DNA of 64,000 nucleotides from Aricia agestis (taxonomy: Eukaryota > Arthropoda > Insecta > Lepidoptera > Lycaenidae): assembly GCF_905147365.1 (NCBI RefSeq), contig NC_056420.1, forward strand, positions 7,636,001 to 7,700,000, in the 5' to 3' direction. The notes under the pieces were generated by a model. That model ran no database searches. It saw only the letters and a program-made list of their open reading frames with translations, and was not told the origin of the DNA. The translations under genes were made by a program, and so were the position numbers. This document shows positions 52,860-64,000 of the stretch, piece by piece; the first letter of the stretch is position 1, and the number at the start of each line of letters is the position of its first letter.

Positions 52860-54480
52860 ACTTTCTCTATATACCTATGAACTGTACTGTGATCCTGCTC
52901 GTTTAGGCTTATACACAATTTACACATTAAGAAGAGGCGCAGCAGGCCGCATTTTTCATATTAGGAACCGAGGCGGACTGCAATTTTGTTACATGTGCGC
53001 AAGGTTTTAATCAAATATTAACCCATCAATCCCCAAGAGGCAGCCGCCTGCCACATAACAATTGAAATCTATTGTGTCTGCGATACCCACGATGGAGGTG
53101 TTAAATAACATTTATAATTTAAAATTATACCTTCATATTTACATTTCAGTAATGTATTCAAACCTAAAATCGTAACAGCTCGTTTGTTAAATAAATACTC
53201 AGTATTTTAATGTAATTAATTGAGATCATCCGTGGCCTAGTGGTAGTAGAGTTCAAAAGGGGAACAGGACAGGACACAAGTACCCACGAAGGCTCGTAAG
53301 ATGAAGGGGTCGGGTAATGTCAAATCAATGTTAGTTACAATATACTGACTAAGCTTGACATAACCTGACTAAATTACTTTGGTCTTCTATTGGTCTATGA
53401 ATCGATGATGCTGTCAGCTTACCTCGTTCCTGTAAAACAAAATGTAGTATCCCAATTAGCACAAACTAGGTGGTTAATGAGCTTTGGAGCTAATCCGCTT
53501 ATTCGCAAAGGCACCAAGCTCAAGGGCTAAAGCTTGCACTGCGAACCTCGAGCAGCCACTCTGCAGACCGCAGCCAAATAGGCACAACTTTTGCAACCCT
53601 ACGATTCCATTGAAACTGCAGAATAGAGGCCACATGAGCTACAATATAACATTCTGAATACGTATGTTTGCGAGGCGTAAGTTACCACAAATTTATTATT
53701 AGAATAATTATTCCTCATACAAACCTTAAGAGATGCGTAAAAAAGTAGTAACAATAAAAGGTTTTCCCCAATAAAGACATTTAATATAATAATTGTTGTA
53801 CAAAAAATATATTTTTACGATAGTGTTTCGCATTTCCTTTTATGTGAAATTTTACGAACTCATTACTAGGTTCGCTGAAATAAAACTTTTTATTTCCGCC
53901 ATTACCATACGAAAGGCTTGTATTACATTCCACGTATTTTAGACCTTAAAAGGAAAATATGTAAGGTTTTTATTTTAACAATAAAAATAGTATTTTGCAA
54001 GGGAGATAAAATAAATTGTAGCAAATTAATTATTAGATATTGAGCAAGAAGCATAAAGGTTTCACGAAATGTCTTTCATAGCAGACTAATCTTGATGAAT
54101 CTTATGAGTATTGAGTATAGAAGTATATCTATACCTTTTTTCGCAAAATGAATCAATATTTAAATAAATTTTCATAACTTAATTAAATTCTTATGAGTTA
54201 TGACACACATTTTTCATGTCCTGTTAATAAAAACCTTAATTATCCAATAAAACTTACGCGAGTAATTTCGACGTAAATATTCCATTCCTCGCAGCTGCTT
54301 CCAAATTAATTGTAATTTTATTCGTTATATAAGGCTATTATTAATCTGACCGAAACCTTCGGAAACTAACCGGATTCATCTATTAAGAATATTGACTGAT
54401 GCAGCCTCAGTTCACTTCGACACAGCAAAATAGTATTGTCGTAATACGGCAATGTAATTTTGGGCTAAAACAAGTATGAA
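52860..54480. other. Non-coding DNA, nothing recognised
   Basis: About 1.6 kb without a recognised element. A tRNA-like phrase (gatcatccgtggcctagtgg, 53223) is isolated and has no B box or cloverleaf partner nearby. Confidence 0.4.
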
Positions 54481-54482
54481 TA

Positions 54483-54575
54483 CAGGGTGTAAAAACAAAG
54501 TGGTAACATTTAATTTGTAGGGTTTGTATGTGTCCCTTGTATAGAGTTCGTTGTATGGGTAGCGGTGTTGTAAAG
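54483..54575. mobile_element. MITE family I, partial diverged copy
   Basis: tacagggtgtaaaaacaaag, then gtagggtttgtatgtgtccc and ttgtatagagttcgttgtat match the left arm of family I. The right arm is missing. Confidence 0.55.
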
Positions 54576-55082
54576 AACGGTGAAGTAACGTTTGGTTTCT
54601 ATGTATCCTCTTTGACGACCCAACGTTTTCTAATTTCTGATTCTGAAATATTATTGCTTAGGTTTTTATACTCTGTATATAGAGAAGAACGTAATTTTAA
54701 CTGTACCGAAGCTGTATTGTTGTATTAATTAGCAGAATACGGGTACATGTTATCACGTCAGATGTTGTCGGGTCGCGTTGGGTCACGACACATCAATTCG
54801 GTCAAAGCCGGCCATCTCGGTGAATTGGCTGCGTCGTAATACGTGTTTTCGGTTACAGGGACCCCAAAAAAGATCAGTTTAATTATTTCGAGAGAAAAAT
54901 GACGTACTAGTAACTTGTGTTTTTTCATAAAATGAAAAAAAGTTGATTTGTGAGTCGACGAGTTATATAATTTGTATAGTAAACAGCTAATGTTGAAATA
55001 CATTTATATAACCTAATACAATTTTTAGACTTCTAGTCCTCGTTTACATTCTACAGGAGTTTTGCAAAATCCGTTCTTAGCG

Positions 55083-55365
55083 GTTTTTTTTCCTGAAATA
55101 AGAGGGCAAACGAGCAAACGGGTCACCTGATGGAAAGCAACTTTCGTCACCCATGGACACACGCAACATCAGAAAAGCTGCAGGTGCGTTGCTGGCCTTT
55201 TAAGTGGGAATAGGTTACAGGATAGGGGACGTAAGGAAGGGAATAGGGAAGGGAAGGGTTGGGAATTGCGCAAATACTGTTTCACGCCGGTTTTCTGTGA
55301 GCCCGTGGTATTTCTCAGGTTATAAATTCCCATTCGTGCCGAAGCATGACTCTACCACGTAACAA
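55083..55365 (-). mobile_element. SINE-like repeat family A, copy 7 (internally deleted)
   Basis: Reverse copy from tttttttcctgaaataagag through cgggtcacctgatggaaagc to gaagcatgactctaccacg. It lacks the tcggcgaaacacagcg part present in other copies and is more diverged. Confidence 0.8.
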
Positions 55366-55622
55366 CGGCTGTCAACACTCTATAAGCCCCACTTCAAATC
55401 AACTATTAATTTAAGAGATTTGTAGTCGTTAATATTACTAATTATACCACAGGAGTGGGTCTGACTTTTGTTTTGCGATTTGATTTGCAATTCTTTGTTA
55501 AAGTTCATAAAGATGAAAATTTACATCATGCAACAATAACATTTTATTTAATCTATCAAGGAGATATTGTATCGATGATGAGAAATGTATAATATAAGTT
55601 ATAACACAATATCTAAAGTATA

Positions 55623-55903
55623 TAATAATAATAATAATAATATCTATGGACGCTTCACACCACGTCAGTCTGGCCCCGTGCTAAGTACCTAAAGGACTTG
55701 TGTTACAGGTACCAGACAACGGAAATATATTTAATACTTTTATACCATACATATATTTAAGATTTTTATTATATCATACACATATTTGATAGGTACACAT
55801 CCAGACCCGGGAACATTGAAAACTTTTTGTTCCGTCGGCGGGATTCGAACCCGCGACCCCCGGCTTGAGCTACCAACGCGCTCACCACTGAGCCACAGAG
55901 GTC
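55623..55903 (-). mobile_element. tRNA-derived SINE, family B, copy 3 (best head)
   Basis: Reverse orientation: the tail (aataataataataatatcta) is at the left and the tRNA-like head (gggattcgaacccgcgaccc ... ccactgagccacagaggtc) at the right. It has both A-box (tggctcagtgg on the minus strand) and B-box (gggttcgaatccc), better preserved than copies 1 and 2. Confidence 0.85.
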
Positions 55904-55909
55904 ATAACG

Positions 55910-57120
55910 AAATATCAGCTCCAATTTCATTACTCCTTAGACGAGAGTAGACAAGTGATGCTCGAAGTAAATAAATACTAAAACAAGAGTTCGTTTTAGA
56001 GTGGAGTGGCTGGCGATCAAACTCTAAGCCCCTGTTGGATGTTTTCCAGATTTTGTGTAAAAGATGGATGTTCTCCAACTTTATAGTCTCAACTTATCAA
56101 CATTTTGATGTTATTTATTGGGCTCAAATTTCCAAATTCGTTTAAAAGGGTTGTTTTGTAAATGCTCAATATAATGAACTGATAAAACTTATTAGTTTTT
56201 AAGCCTTGTTCAAAGATTTATATTTAATAATATATTAATTAATAATGGATTTCTCAACAACGGCTATAAATGTTTCCATGAAATCTACTAAGAAAGTTTT
56301 GGCGGAGAAAAATGATCAAGCTAGGTCGTATCCCAAAAACTGAGCATTTTTAAGTCGTCACTTATATTTTCTGTTGATGACAGCAGAGTAACTTCATTAA
56401 TAATTAATATTTGTTTAATCAGGAACAAAAATTACCACTGTGTTGCATCACCAAATGTACTTAATTATAATAATAAAAATAATTTCTTTTTATACCTTTG
56501 TATAGTGACGCACAGAGTTTGAAATAAAACTTTTACATACATACTCGTACCATTATTCAGGACATCTTACTCTAAGCCACGGTGTCAATGCAAAGTAGAA
56601 TAGGAATGCGCAAAAATAGGAAAAAGTTCAAATCCCTTTACGCACACCCTCACTTTCAATCACTCTATTCCCACCTAAAAACTTGCTAAAACGTTTCACC
56701 GGAATTGCTTGGGTATCCGCACATAATTTATATATTTCTTTGTAAATAGCGCGAGGCGCTCGTGAAAAATGAATTACCTCTAGATAGAAGTGTGTATCTC
56801 ATTTGTTTGGGGTTTATTTTTATTTTCACGGAACTTGTACGCCCCTCTCCCCTCATAATGATATTGCGTCGCTAAGTTTCCTGTGTGACGTCATCGATCT
56901 AGTATTTTTATATCGTCACTATGACACCGTGTTGTCCCGTAATTTACTGAGTGAACATCTTAATATAACACTTTTACTAGTAAATTTTCATGTATGTACT
57001 ATCGAGGAAGTTGATTCCTAGGCAGATGAGGGACCTACGTAGTTTGGTAACGTTACGTCAAACCCAGCTGACAGATCACTATTAACATGAAATTGACATG
57101 ATCCGACCAAATGACTTGGC
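55910..57120. other. Non-coding DNA, nothing recognised
   Basis: AT-rich; the longest frame is 72 codons. No supported element. Confidence 0.4.
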
Positions 57121-57124
57121 TAAG

Positions 57125-57500
57125 CTGCCATATTGGATATAGAATGACATAACATTCGTTTCCGAGTTAGTCTCAGTAAACCCTTTCATTTAATACCCAT
57201 ATTGCAGTAGTGCATTAAAAATAACTATTCCCGTATCTTGGATGAGCCGCCATATTTGATGTAGAATGACGTTACATATACTTTCAATGAGCCCTTTCAT
57301 TTGATACCCATATTGCAGGACTGCATAGATTTTACTTTAATTATACATGGTCGGCCATATTGGATTTAGAGTGATGTCACATACCATATCGTGCATGGTC
57401 ATCCAAACTAAACGCGTATGCAAAATTTCAGCTCAATCGGTTAAATATATCTACTTCAAAATTAAGTTCCAAAATTCCACCGTAACATACATACATACAG
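57125..57500 (+). repeat. Three diverged tandem units, LINE 3'-tail-like
   Basis: gccatattggatatagaatg (57128), gccatatttgatgtagaatg (57250) and gccatattggatttagagtg (57354) head units spaced about 105-122 bp. The first two share ccctttcatttnatacccat followed by attgcag. It ends atgcaaaatttcagctcaat and cataacatacatacatac, typical of lepidopteran LINE tails as I recall them. No ORF remains. Confidence 0.6.
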
Positions 57501-57504
57501 AGCA

Positions 57505-58090
57505 AGTTAAATAAAAGCTTTTAAAAAAGAACATAGTGAAGTTTTGGATACCGTCAGAGCGCATGCGTCGCGGGCATGCCTCACGTACGCTGTTGACTGC
57601 GCTATGACGCATACCTTTGATGAACAAAAAAAGGCACAGTGTGGACATAGCTAATTATTAACAATAGCTTTTTGATAAAAATCAAATACTCGCACGTAAT
57701 ATATATATTACGTTATAGCTTTAATATAATGTTATGTCCTGTTTCAATATGTTATAAAAGTGACTTATTAGACAAAGACAATTTATAACAGCTATAAAGT
57801 AAACGTGTATTGAGCAAGGGTTAAAGTTTCAGTTACACAAACTCACGTATTTTTTCAGGCTTATAAATCACGTAGGTTTTTGCATATTCGGATATCTTAC
57901 TTCACCGTTCAGGGAGAAGCACCGTATGTGAACCTAATAAATTTTAACGGTGGATACTCTATTGAATCCCGCAATGACTCGGAGAATCGAGAGCTTTCAT
58001 AAAATCCGCGCCGTAACACGCAAATGGAGGAGTTTCGGATTAAAAATGAGTAGATAAAATATTCATACTGGCCTTCCGGGTACCTCTGAA
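57505..58090. other. Non-coding DNA
   Basis: Nothing recognised. Confidence 0.4.
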
Positions 58091-58094
58091 CCTG

Positions 58095-58264
58095 TAGCCA
58101 AGACATTTTCTTTATCGCTTCTTTATTGAATCGCCGATCAAAATGTATGGAATTGACATTAAACGAGTCGAAAGTCAACTTCATATTTAACGAACGCTTA
58201 TGTCAATCCCATACATTTTGATCGGTGATCCTATAAATAAGCGATAAATAAAACATCTTGGCTA
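58095..58264. mobile_element. Hairpin repeat family S, copy 2
   Basis: tagccaagacattttcttta pairs with the end aataaaacatcttggcta. The inner cgatcaaaatgtatggaatt pairs with aatcccatacattttgatcg. About 170 bp; more complete than the copy at 43147. Confidence 0.75.
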
Positions 58265-58269
58265 AAGGG

Positions 58270-59235
58270 CCTGGTTACGCTAAATAAATGTAGCTTATTT
58301 TTAGAATGGGATAAAATAAACACTTTCATTTAGCATATTATTTTAAAACGACTAACGCCACAAGCAATAGGTAACTTTGAATTCGTTTATCTTACTTAAT
58401 ATAATCCTAGCTTAAGTTAAGTCTTATCTGGATTATCCAGGTGATTAGTGTAATAAAAATTCTTGCTTAACGGATTCCGCTTATAAAATCTTGTTTTATA
58501 ATTTAATACTTTGAACTAAAGATAGTGTAACGAAAGACTACATAGAAGCAAAATGTAAGATACTGAATGTAGCTTTTTGGATGTTGAATAATTAAAATGT
58601 ATTTAAATAGATAGTGTTATATACACTATGATACATATGAATATAATTTTGAAACAATTAAATCTTTTTGTCGATTTTATATTAAAGGTGTTTTACGCAG
58701 TACTAAAATTGTTATTCGAACAATTCGACTTAACGTATTCTCTACTCTGGTATTTTATTGGTAAGTATAACAATATTGTTCAGTTTTGACATCTTCATTT
58801 AATAAGACATATGTGACCTATGTACTTATTATAGTATAATAAACATGTTTAAAATCTTCATACAACTTCGTGAAAGTTATATTAATACCAGAAACAAGAA
58901 CTCTCATTAGGACTGTTTATCTTTATGTTTCCTTTCATGAGTACCACTTATCCTGAGACCAATTCTTCATTCGGTTAATCTGTCCACAGAGCGGGCAAAA
59001 ACTTTTCAATGGCGACCTCAAATGTGGGCATTGTATACGTAGGACTGGAAAAGGTATAATTGTTTTTGCTTTTATTTGTAACTATTGTCTCTTTCTTGTT
59101 TATATTCCGTGCGGGTAGATGTGACACATATTAATAGGTACATAGCATATGATGGTTTTAATATTATGATTATGATTTAACAGAGTATAATATAGTGTGC
59201 TAAGTGAAAAGTTTAAGTTTTATAAGGAAATAGAT
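58270..59235. other. AT-rich non-coding DNA
   Basis: Nothing recognised. Confidence 0.4.
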
Positions 59236-59239
59236 AACA

Positions 59240-59400
59240 CTCACCAAAATTTGTTCATCGCGCGTGAACCTTACATTTTTCCGGGACAAAAAGTATTCTA
59301 AATCCTTTTCCGGGACTCGAAGTATCTCCTTACAAAATTTCAGAAAAATCGGTTCATCGGTTTAGGCGTGAAGAGCTAACAGCCACACTTTCGCATTTGT
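59240..59400 (-). mobile_element. Helitron-like repeat D, copy 8
   Basis: caccaaaatttgttcatcgc, acatttttccgggacaaaaa, cgggactcgaagtatctcct, aatcggttcatcggtttagg, then acactttcgcatttgtg. The gacagaca run is lost. Confidence 0.7.
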
Positions 59401-59404
59401 GTTG

Positions 59405-59830
59405 CATTTTAATTGCTTTATTTCAACTGTATTCGTTTTAGTTGCTTATTCTTGTCATTATTTTATTCGACAAACCCAATTTGTCTGGAAATATTTTTAA
59501 GTTCTCCGTCGAAAGTTTTATTAAAACGTCTACAAATTGGCAACGCTTTTATCCGGGATCAGAGAGAATTTTATTTATGGCCTCAACGTGTGCTAAGCTG
59601 CAATTGGTTCCTAATCAGGCATTCGATACACGTTCCGCGCTAATCATCAGTAGAAATGTTTACTCCGAGGCTTTAGAGCCCTTTTGATGCGGGACCTAAT
59701 CAAACAATCTTAGGGAAGCCCTTTTTACGAAAACCCCGATGAGATTAACATAATATTTTTATTTAACCTTTATTATTGTACAAAAACCCAAGTCTCCTGC
59801 CTTACTCACTCGGTGACACGAAAGTTAACG
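59405..59830. other. Unique-looking non-coding DNA
   Basis: Overlapping 76- and 81-codon frames at 59413-59687 have no recognised domain or splice context. The segment is less AT-rich and free of known repeats; conserved non-coding DNA is possible but unproven. Confidence 0.35.
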
Positions 59831-59836
59831 CTTCTT

Positions 59837-59860
59837 CGCGACGGGTAGAAACCCGTCGCG
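59837..59860. repeat. Perfect GC-rich hairpin, AGAA loop
   Basis: cgcgacgggt / acccgtcgcg, 10-bp perfect stem with a four-base loop, followed by actaaaataatt. It resembles the hairpin before a Helitron 3' end, but the distance to CTAA is only one base, so that reading is weak. Confidence 0.6.
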
Positions 59861-59878
59861 ACTAAAATAATTAATTAA

Positions 59879-60620
59879 TGGTTTCACACCACTCCGATCA
59901 CCACGGTATGAATCGGGAATTCAAAATATTTCAAAAATAGTTCTTCGCTGTTTCGAACCGTGGTTCGAAAATCTGTGGTGTGAACTAGGGTTGTTGAGGA
60001 AGTGATTATGAGGAAGAGGAGGAGGAAGAGGAATTTTCACGCGTAAATTTAGAGGATGCGGATGAGGAAGAGTATATTTTTTAAGGAAGAGGATGCGGAT
60101 GAGGAAGTGGAAGAGAAAGCGGATGAGGAAGAGGATGATAGGAAAATATAAATACTAGCGGATCCAACCCAAAAGTCTTTGTCCTGTCTATCCATAACTA
60201 GGTACATACATTACACAAAAATTAATTAAAAGGGCATTTTCCAGTAGACGAAACTATGAATCTAAACCATTCTCAAAACACACACAATAAAGAATCATCA
60301 AAATCAGTCCAGCAATTAAGGAGGAGTTCAGTAACATACACAACACACGCACACAAAAAAGATGAGTGAATGATACAATTCTCTGGCTCTGGCGTGTGCG
60401 TTGCCATGATTGGACACGCGACGCGCATGCGCAGTGAAATTCCTCATAAATTCCTTTTAAATTTTGAGGAAGCGATAGCGGAAGAGGATTTTTTTATTTT
60501 TATTTATAAGGATGCGGTAACGGTTGAGGAACCCAAAATATTGCGGAACTTCCTCATTATGGGGAAGCGGAAGAGGAATCCTCAGCAACCCTAGTGTGAA
60601 CCAGCGAAAGACCCTTCTAC
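59879..60620. mobile_element. MITE family Q interrupted by a hAT element
   Basis: Left end tggtttcacaccactccgat with caccacgg. The right arm, ccgtggttcgaaaatctgtg plus gtgtgaaccagc, is split by the 608-bp hAT insertion at 59986-60593. Removing that insertion gives a hairpin of about 135 bp. Confidence 0.7.
59986..60593. mobile_element. Non-autonomous hAT-family element
   Basis: Inverted ends tagggttgttgagga (left) and tcctcagcaacccta (right) are flanked by an exact 8-bp direct duplication gtgtgaac at 59978-59985 and 60594-60601. An 8-bp duplication and TAGGGTTG ends are hAT hallmarks. The interior has purine-rich direct repeats (ggaagaggatgcggatgagg and variants) at both ends and no transposase, so it would rely on an enzyme encoded elsewhere. 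Confidence 0.85.
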
Positions 60621-60624
60621 GTAG

Positions 60625-61050
60625 CCAAGGCAAGCGACTATCGTTTGGTTGTTTATAAAATAAACTGTAACTACTTAGCCGCAAATTTCCACGCGAAAAA
60701 GAAATATTCGCGAATTTTTCGCGCCGATAAAAAATAGTTTTACGTATAAGTCTTCTCTTATGATTTTTAGTAGTTTCAGAGCCTACTCTACAAAAAGAGA
60801 TAATTCCTAAAGATACACGCTGACATTATATTCTAATTGTTGTTTTTCTTTTTATATGAAACATTAGAAAAGTTACTTGTCAGATAAGGTTAAAACAATA
60901 TTTCTGACTCGTCGTATTTGTATGCTTAATATTAAGCTATCCAATAAATACATTCAAAACTCAATTATACGGAAGCTCGTAGGTAATCTGAAACAAAGGT
61001 ATTGTTGAAATCTAGACTGAACAGGTATAAACAACATTAAATGAGCTCGC
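60625..61050. other. AT-rich non-coding DNA
   Basis: Nothing recognised. Confidence 0.4.
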
Positions 61051-61055
61051 AGTCC

Positions 61056-61210
61056 AGCAGGCCTACTACGAAACCGTTTTGAGACTCAAACAATCGGACG
61101 AGAATGCCGCGTCCTCCTCTAACAACGTCATTTCACGTTTGTTAGAGTAGGATGCGGCATTCTCGTACGATTGTTTGAGTCTCAAAACGGTTTCGTGGTA
61201 CGGCCCCAGG
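61056..61210. mobile_element. Hairpin MITE, family O
   Basis: tactacgaaaccgttttgag, actcaaacaatcg and gagaatgccgc pair with gcggcattctcgtacgattg, tttgagtctcaaaacggttt and cgtggtacggccc. Arms over 60 bp, short centre (cgtcatttcacg). Target duplication unclear. Confidence 0.8.
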
Positions 61211-61214
61211 CTAA

Positions 61215-62340
61215 CTCCTCTATTACCGAGCGGACAGCAACTATTTACCTCCCTCGCCTAATAAGATAGAGTTGTTGGAATGCGTCTTTGTTTGGAAATG
61301 CACACTGTTCAACTCATTTGCGCCCGTTGTGGATGTATACTGAAACCTGGTATTATGTACTACAAGTTAGTCATTTTATAATTTTCCATGTTACGGCAGT
61401 TTGTCAGTCACTGTAAAATGTATGGAATCATATTATCTGATACTTTTTACTAAACGGCAACGACAATCGGTGAACAGCAATGCACTATATACCTAAGATG
61501 TCTATACCATGACATTGTAAATTATAAAAGTGACCAATAGATGGATAAATTTTAAGTCGTGATATTATCTAAAGTGACATTTTAGTCATGATTACTTACT
61601 GTGCATCCGATTTATTTAACAAAACCCAAAACAATAGAACACAAGCTTTGTCCACACACTAAGTGAAAACCAAGTGCGGGCGCTTGACCGAAAAAATGAC
61701 CCCAGAAATCGGACAACGACGCGACCACTAACATAATAAATTGGCGCGGCTAAGTAACACAGACGTATTTTTTCCGCAAACCGACCGCCATTGTTGCTAT
61801 CGTCAGATAGCGGCATGTAATAACAGCAAATGGATCTTTAGCTATTCCCTGAAAGGGATTAGTGATGGTTCCTTCGCATAAACCACGACTCATCATTCCA
61901 AATTGACCCCAATTTTTTGCGGCACAGAGTCCTCTTTGGGTCGCCCGATACGTTTACGATACGCTCGCAAAAGATAATGCCGAATCTGTCTTTTTATCTC
62001 GACGTCCTCAGGTTTTTAGTATTTACTCAGATTTTATGTCCTTGTTTTGGTTCATGCAAATGCGAATATGTCATCACCGTCTCCGATATTTTAGATCTCA
62101 TAATTTAAGAAAGTTACGTCTAATGATGTTTTATACATATTTTTATGAAAATAGACATATACATAGTAATTTGGATATAATTCATTAGTAACGTGCTCTT
62201 GGGATAAGCACTAATAATATTTGGGAAGCCAAAAAAATATCACACAGGTCAGGAAAACATTAATATGCTACTTCACGACGTCAATTCTATTAAATTTCTC
62301 GAATAGTATTCGTTATGGAATTGTCAATGAGCTTACCATT
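61215..62340. other. Non-coding DNA, nothing recognised
   Basis: Frames of 66 codons or fewer, none recognised. Confidence 0.4.
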
Positions 62341-62348
62341 ATTATTAT

Positions 62349-62532
62349 AAGGGCGCGTTCAGACATGCGCGTTGATTACGCGTACGTGGTTTGTGGAGAT
62401 ATATGAAAATAAGCTTTACAATAATTTACATAGTTTAGCGTAGAACCTCAAATTGCTAAAGCGTTTGGGAAAACGCGCGACGCGCGCTAAATTCGCCCGC
62501 GCAGAATACGCGCACGTCTGAACACGCCCTTA
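62349..62532. mobile_element. MITE family P
   Basis: Inverted ends agggcgcgttcagacatgcg and cgcacgtctgaacacgccct, flanked by TA (62347-62348, 62533-62534). About 184 bp; the interior is AT-rich on the left and CpG-rich on the right (aacgcgcgacgcgcgc). Confidence 0.75.
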
Positions 62533-62539
62533 CTAGTTG

Positions 62540-63535
62540 GTATAGAAATAATAGGTACACCAGTAATTCTACGGTAAACATGGCTAGTTTACGGCTTGTG
62601 CTCCACACGATAGTAGCTGCCTTTTTATGATAGTAATTACACAATATGAAAAAATACGAGAGAGATAATATTGTACCAGAGTATAAATATCATACAGTAA
62701 GATAACGCAACTGTACTTATAAAAACGGATATTGAAAGTCGAAAGAGTCGATAATTCACATAAAGGCACAGGCACGTGATCATAGTACCCAGATTTTACA
62801 ATTTGTTAAAGCTTCGACGTGATTCGGTGCAATTATTCTCATAAAGTGGGAGCAAACAAATGTTAAACGCGTTATATTTGGTCGACAATAAAAATAGTCG
62901 TTTGAAGCTTATTTTTTGGATCAATAATATTTTGTAGTTTGATAGAATCCGGACTTCATTAAAGATGTATGTGAAATATTGTTTTTAAAATGGTAGAACT
63001 GAGGTACTATGACTACACGATAATAATATAATAATTATTGTGAGTGCGCCCCCGATATCCGGTGTCAAGATGGTCTACTCTCTATTGTTTATTTTGTGAC
63101 TTTACTCTATTCACAGTTGTATCAATACAAAAATACTTCCCCTTCACTTATTGGGACATCAGCTATGGAAATCTCAAAGATCTCGCAAAAAGTCTTTGTT
63201 GAAAGTCTTTGTCATAAAATATTTTATAGGCCACATTAAGTTGCCTATAATTTACAACGACTACAACAATGTAAGTAAAACAACGACCCGCCAACGACAA
63301 CGACAGACACAACAATTAATTCGTTGTTTTCTCTTCTCGTGCATATTACGCTGAATTTATTTCATTTTTAAAAGAAATAATACTTTTGTTGAATACTCTC
63401 TTTTATGTATTTTATCGGAAAAACTTTGCTCGCTTTCACACTTTGCCATGCTCATGGACAGAACACTGAATAAGTGTTGTGTCCATGAGCGTGGTGCTTT
63501 ATTCAGAAACAGTGATATTTAATTTAATGTTTTAT
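62540..63535. other. Non-coding DNA, nothing recognised
   Basis: A short inverted pair tgccatgctcatggaca/tgtccatgagcgtgg lies at 63446-63494. No gene. Confidence 0.4.
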
Positions 63536-63540
63536 GAAAC

Positions 63541-63765
63541 ACTAGATGACGCCCGCAACTCTGTCGCGCCAAAACTCGTTTATCGCGCGGGAACCGTACA
63601 TTTTTCCGGGATAAAAAGTATCCTATGTCCTTTCCCGGGACTCAAAGTATCTCCATGCCAAATTTCAGCAAAATGGGTGCACTGGTTTGGGCGTGAAGAG
63701 GTAACAGACAGACAGACAGACGTAATAGACAGACAGACAGACACACTTTCGCATTTATAATTTAT
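63541..63765 (-). mobile_element. Helitron-like repeat D, copy 9
   Basis: Well-preserved reverse copy: ctagatgacgcccgcaactc, cgcgcgggaaccgtacattt, ccgggataaaaagtatccta, aaatttcagcaaaatgggtg and the gacagacagacagacgtaat run, then cacactttcgcatttataat. The left end (a)ctagatg is the complement of the family's CTAGT terminus. Confidence 0.85.
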
Positions 63766-63769
63766 ATTG

Positions 63770-64000
63770 GTAATTTAAAAGATTATTATAGTTTCATTTT
63801 ATTCTTGAGTTTCAATTCAGATTAATTGAATTAATTATTTACTACTTTACTTTATAGTAAGCATAATAATTAATAAGTGTTACGCAGTATAATTAATAAA
63901 AATCTATAATAATTCATATTTACCAAATATTTTAAGTTAAATACTTTAGGTACATAAACTATATTTTTAATTTTATTGAATTTATGTAATAGATAAGTTA
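63770..64000. other. AT-rich non-coding DNA
   Basis: Nothing recognised up to the window end. Confidence 0.4.

Noticed and set aside
53223..53245. tRNA-like phrase ccgtggcctagtgg
   Set aside because: No B box at the right distance and no acceptor stem.

Overview
The window looks like AT-rich nuclear DNA of a butterfly or moth. I infer this from the mix of repeats: tRNA-derived SINEs with ATT tails, an A-tailed SINE-like family that is abundant in Lepidoptera, the lepidopteran 'gtctgtctgtctgttacctcttcacgccc' Helitron-like repeat, Tc1, Penelope and Ty3/Gypsy elements, and many short inverted-repeat elements. The species cannot be named. Almost no host coding sequence is visible. The window reads as intergenic or intronic DNA filled by successive waves of transposons, with one candidate host exon near 51.2-51.3 kb.

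Layout. 1-22 kb: scattered SINEs (2.7, 4.8, 9.1, 9.7, 11.3, 17.3, 20.3 kb), Helitron-like fragments, MITEs with TTA or TA target duplications, one MITE nested in a Helitron-like copy (7.26-7.90 kb), and a 213-bp near-perfect palindrome at 15.8-16.0 kb. 22.59-24.13 kb: a decayed Tc1-like transposon with 27-bp terminal inverted repeats, abutting a pure (AT)n tract of about 190 bp. 24.9-29.9 kb: a broken plus-strand reverse-transcriptase retroelement whose C-terminus carries a restriction-endonuclease-like motif, split by a minus-strand Penelope-like element (25.19-28.43 kb) flanked by a 15-bp target duplication.

31.0-37.2 kb: a complete Ty3/Gypsy retrotransposon, the best preserved element here. 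It has two 537-bp LTRs that look identical, a 4-bp ATAT target duplication, a tRNA-Leu-type primer binding site, intact gag and pol, and a canonical G GGA AAC -1 frameshift site in the correct frame just before the gag stop. Together these imply a recent insertion that may still be competent.

37.2-64 kb: more Helitron-like, SINE and MITE copies, a LINE 3' end at 37.9-38.3 kb, a long inverted repeat at 41.3-41.7 kb, two CpG-rich patches, the candidate signal-peptide exon, and a non-autonomous hAT element with an 8-bp target duplication nested inside another MITE at 60 kb.

The elements do not form a shared pathway. The non-autonomous repeats would depend on proteins supplied elsewhere. The structures of most interest are the Gypsy frameshift site, the Penelope pseudo-LTR organisation with its hammerhead-like stem, the RT plus nuclease family, and X-box (RFX) motifs carried by a dispersed repeat.
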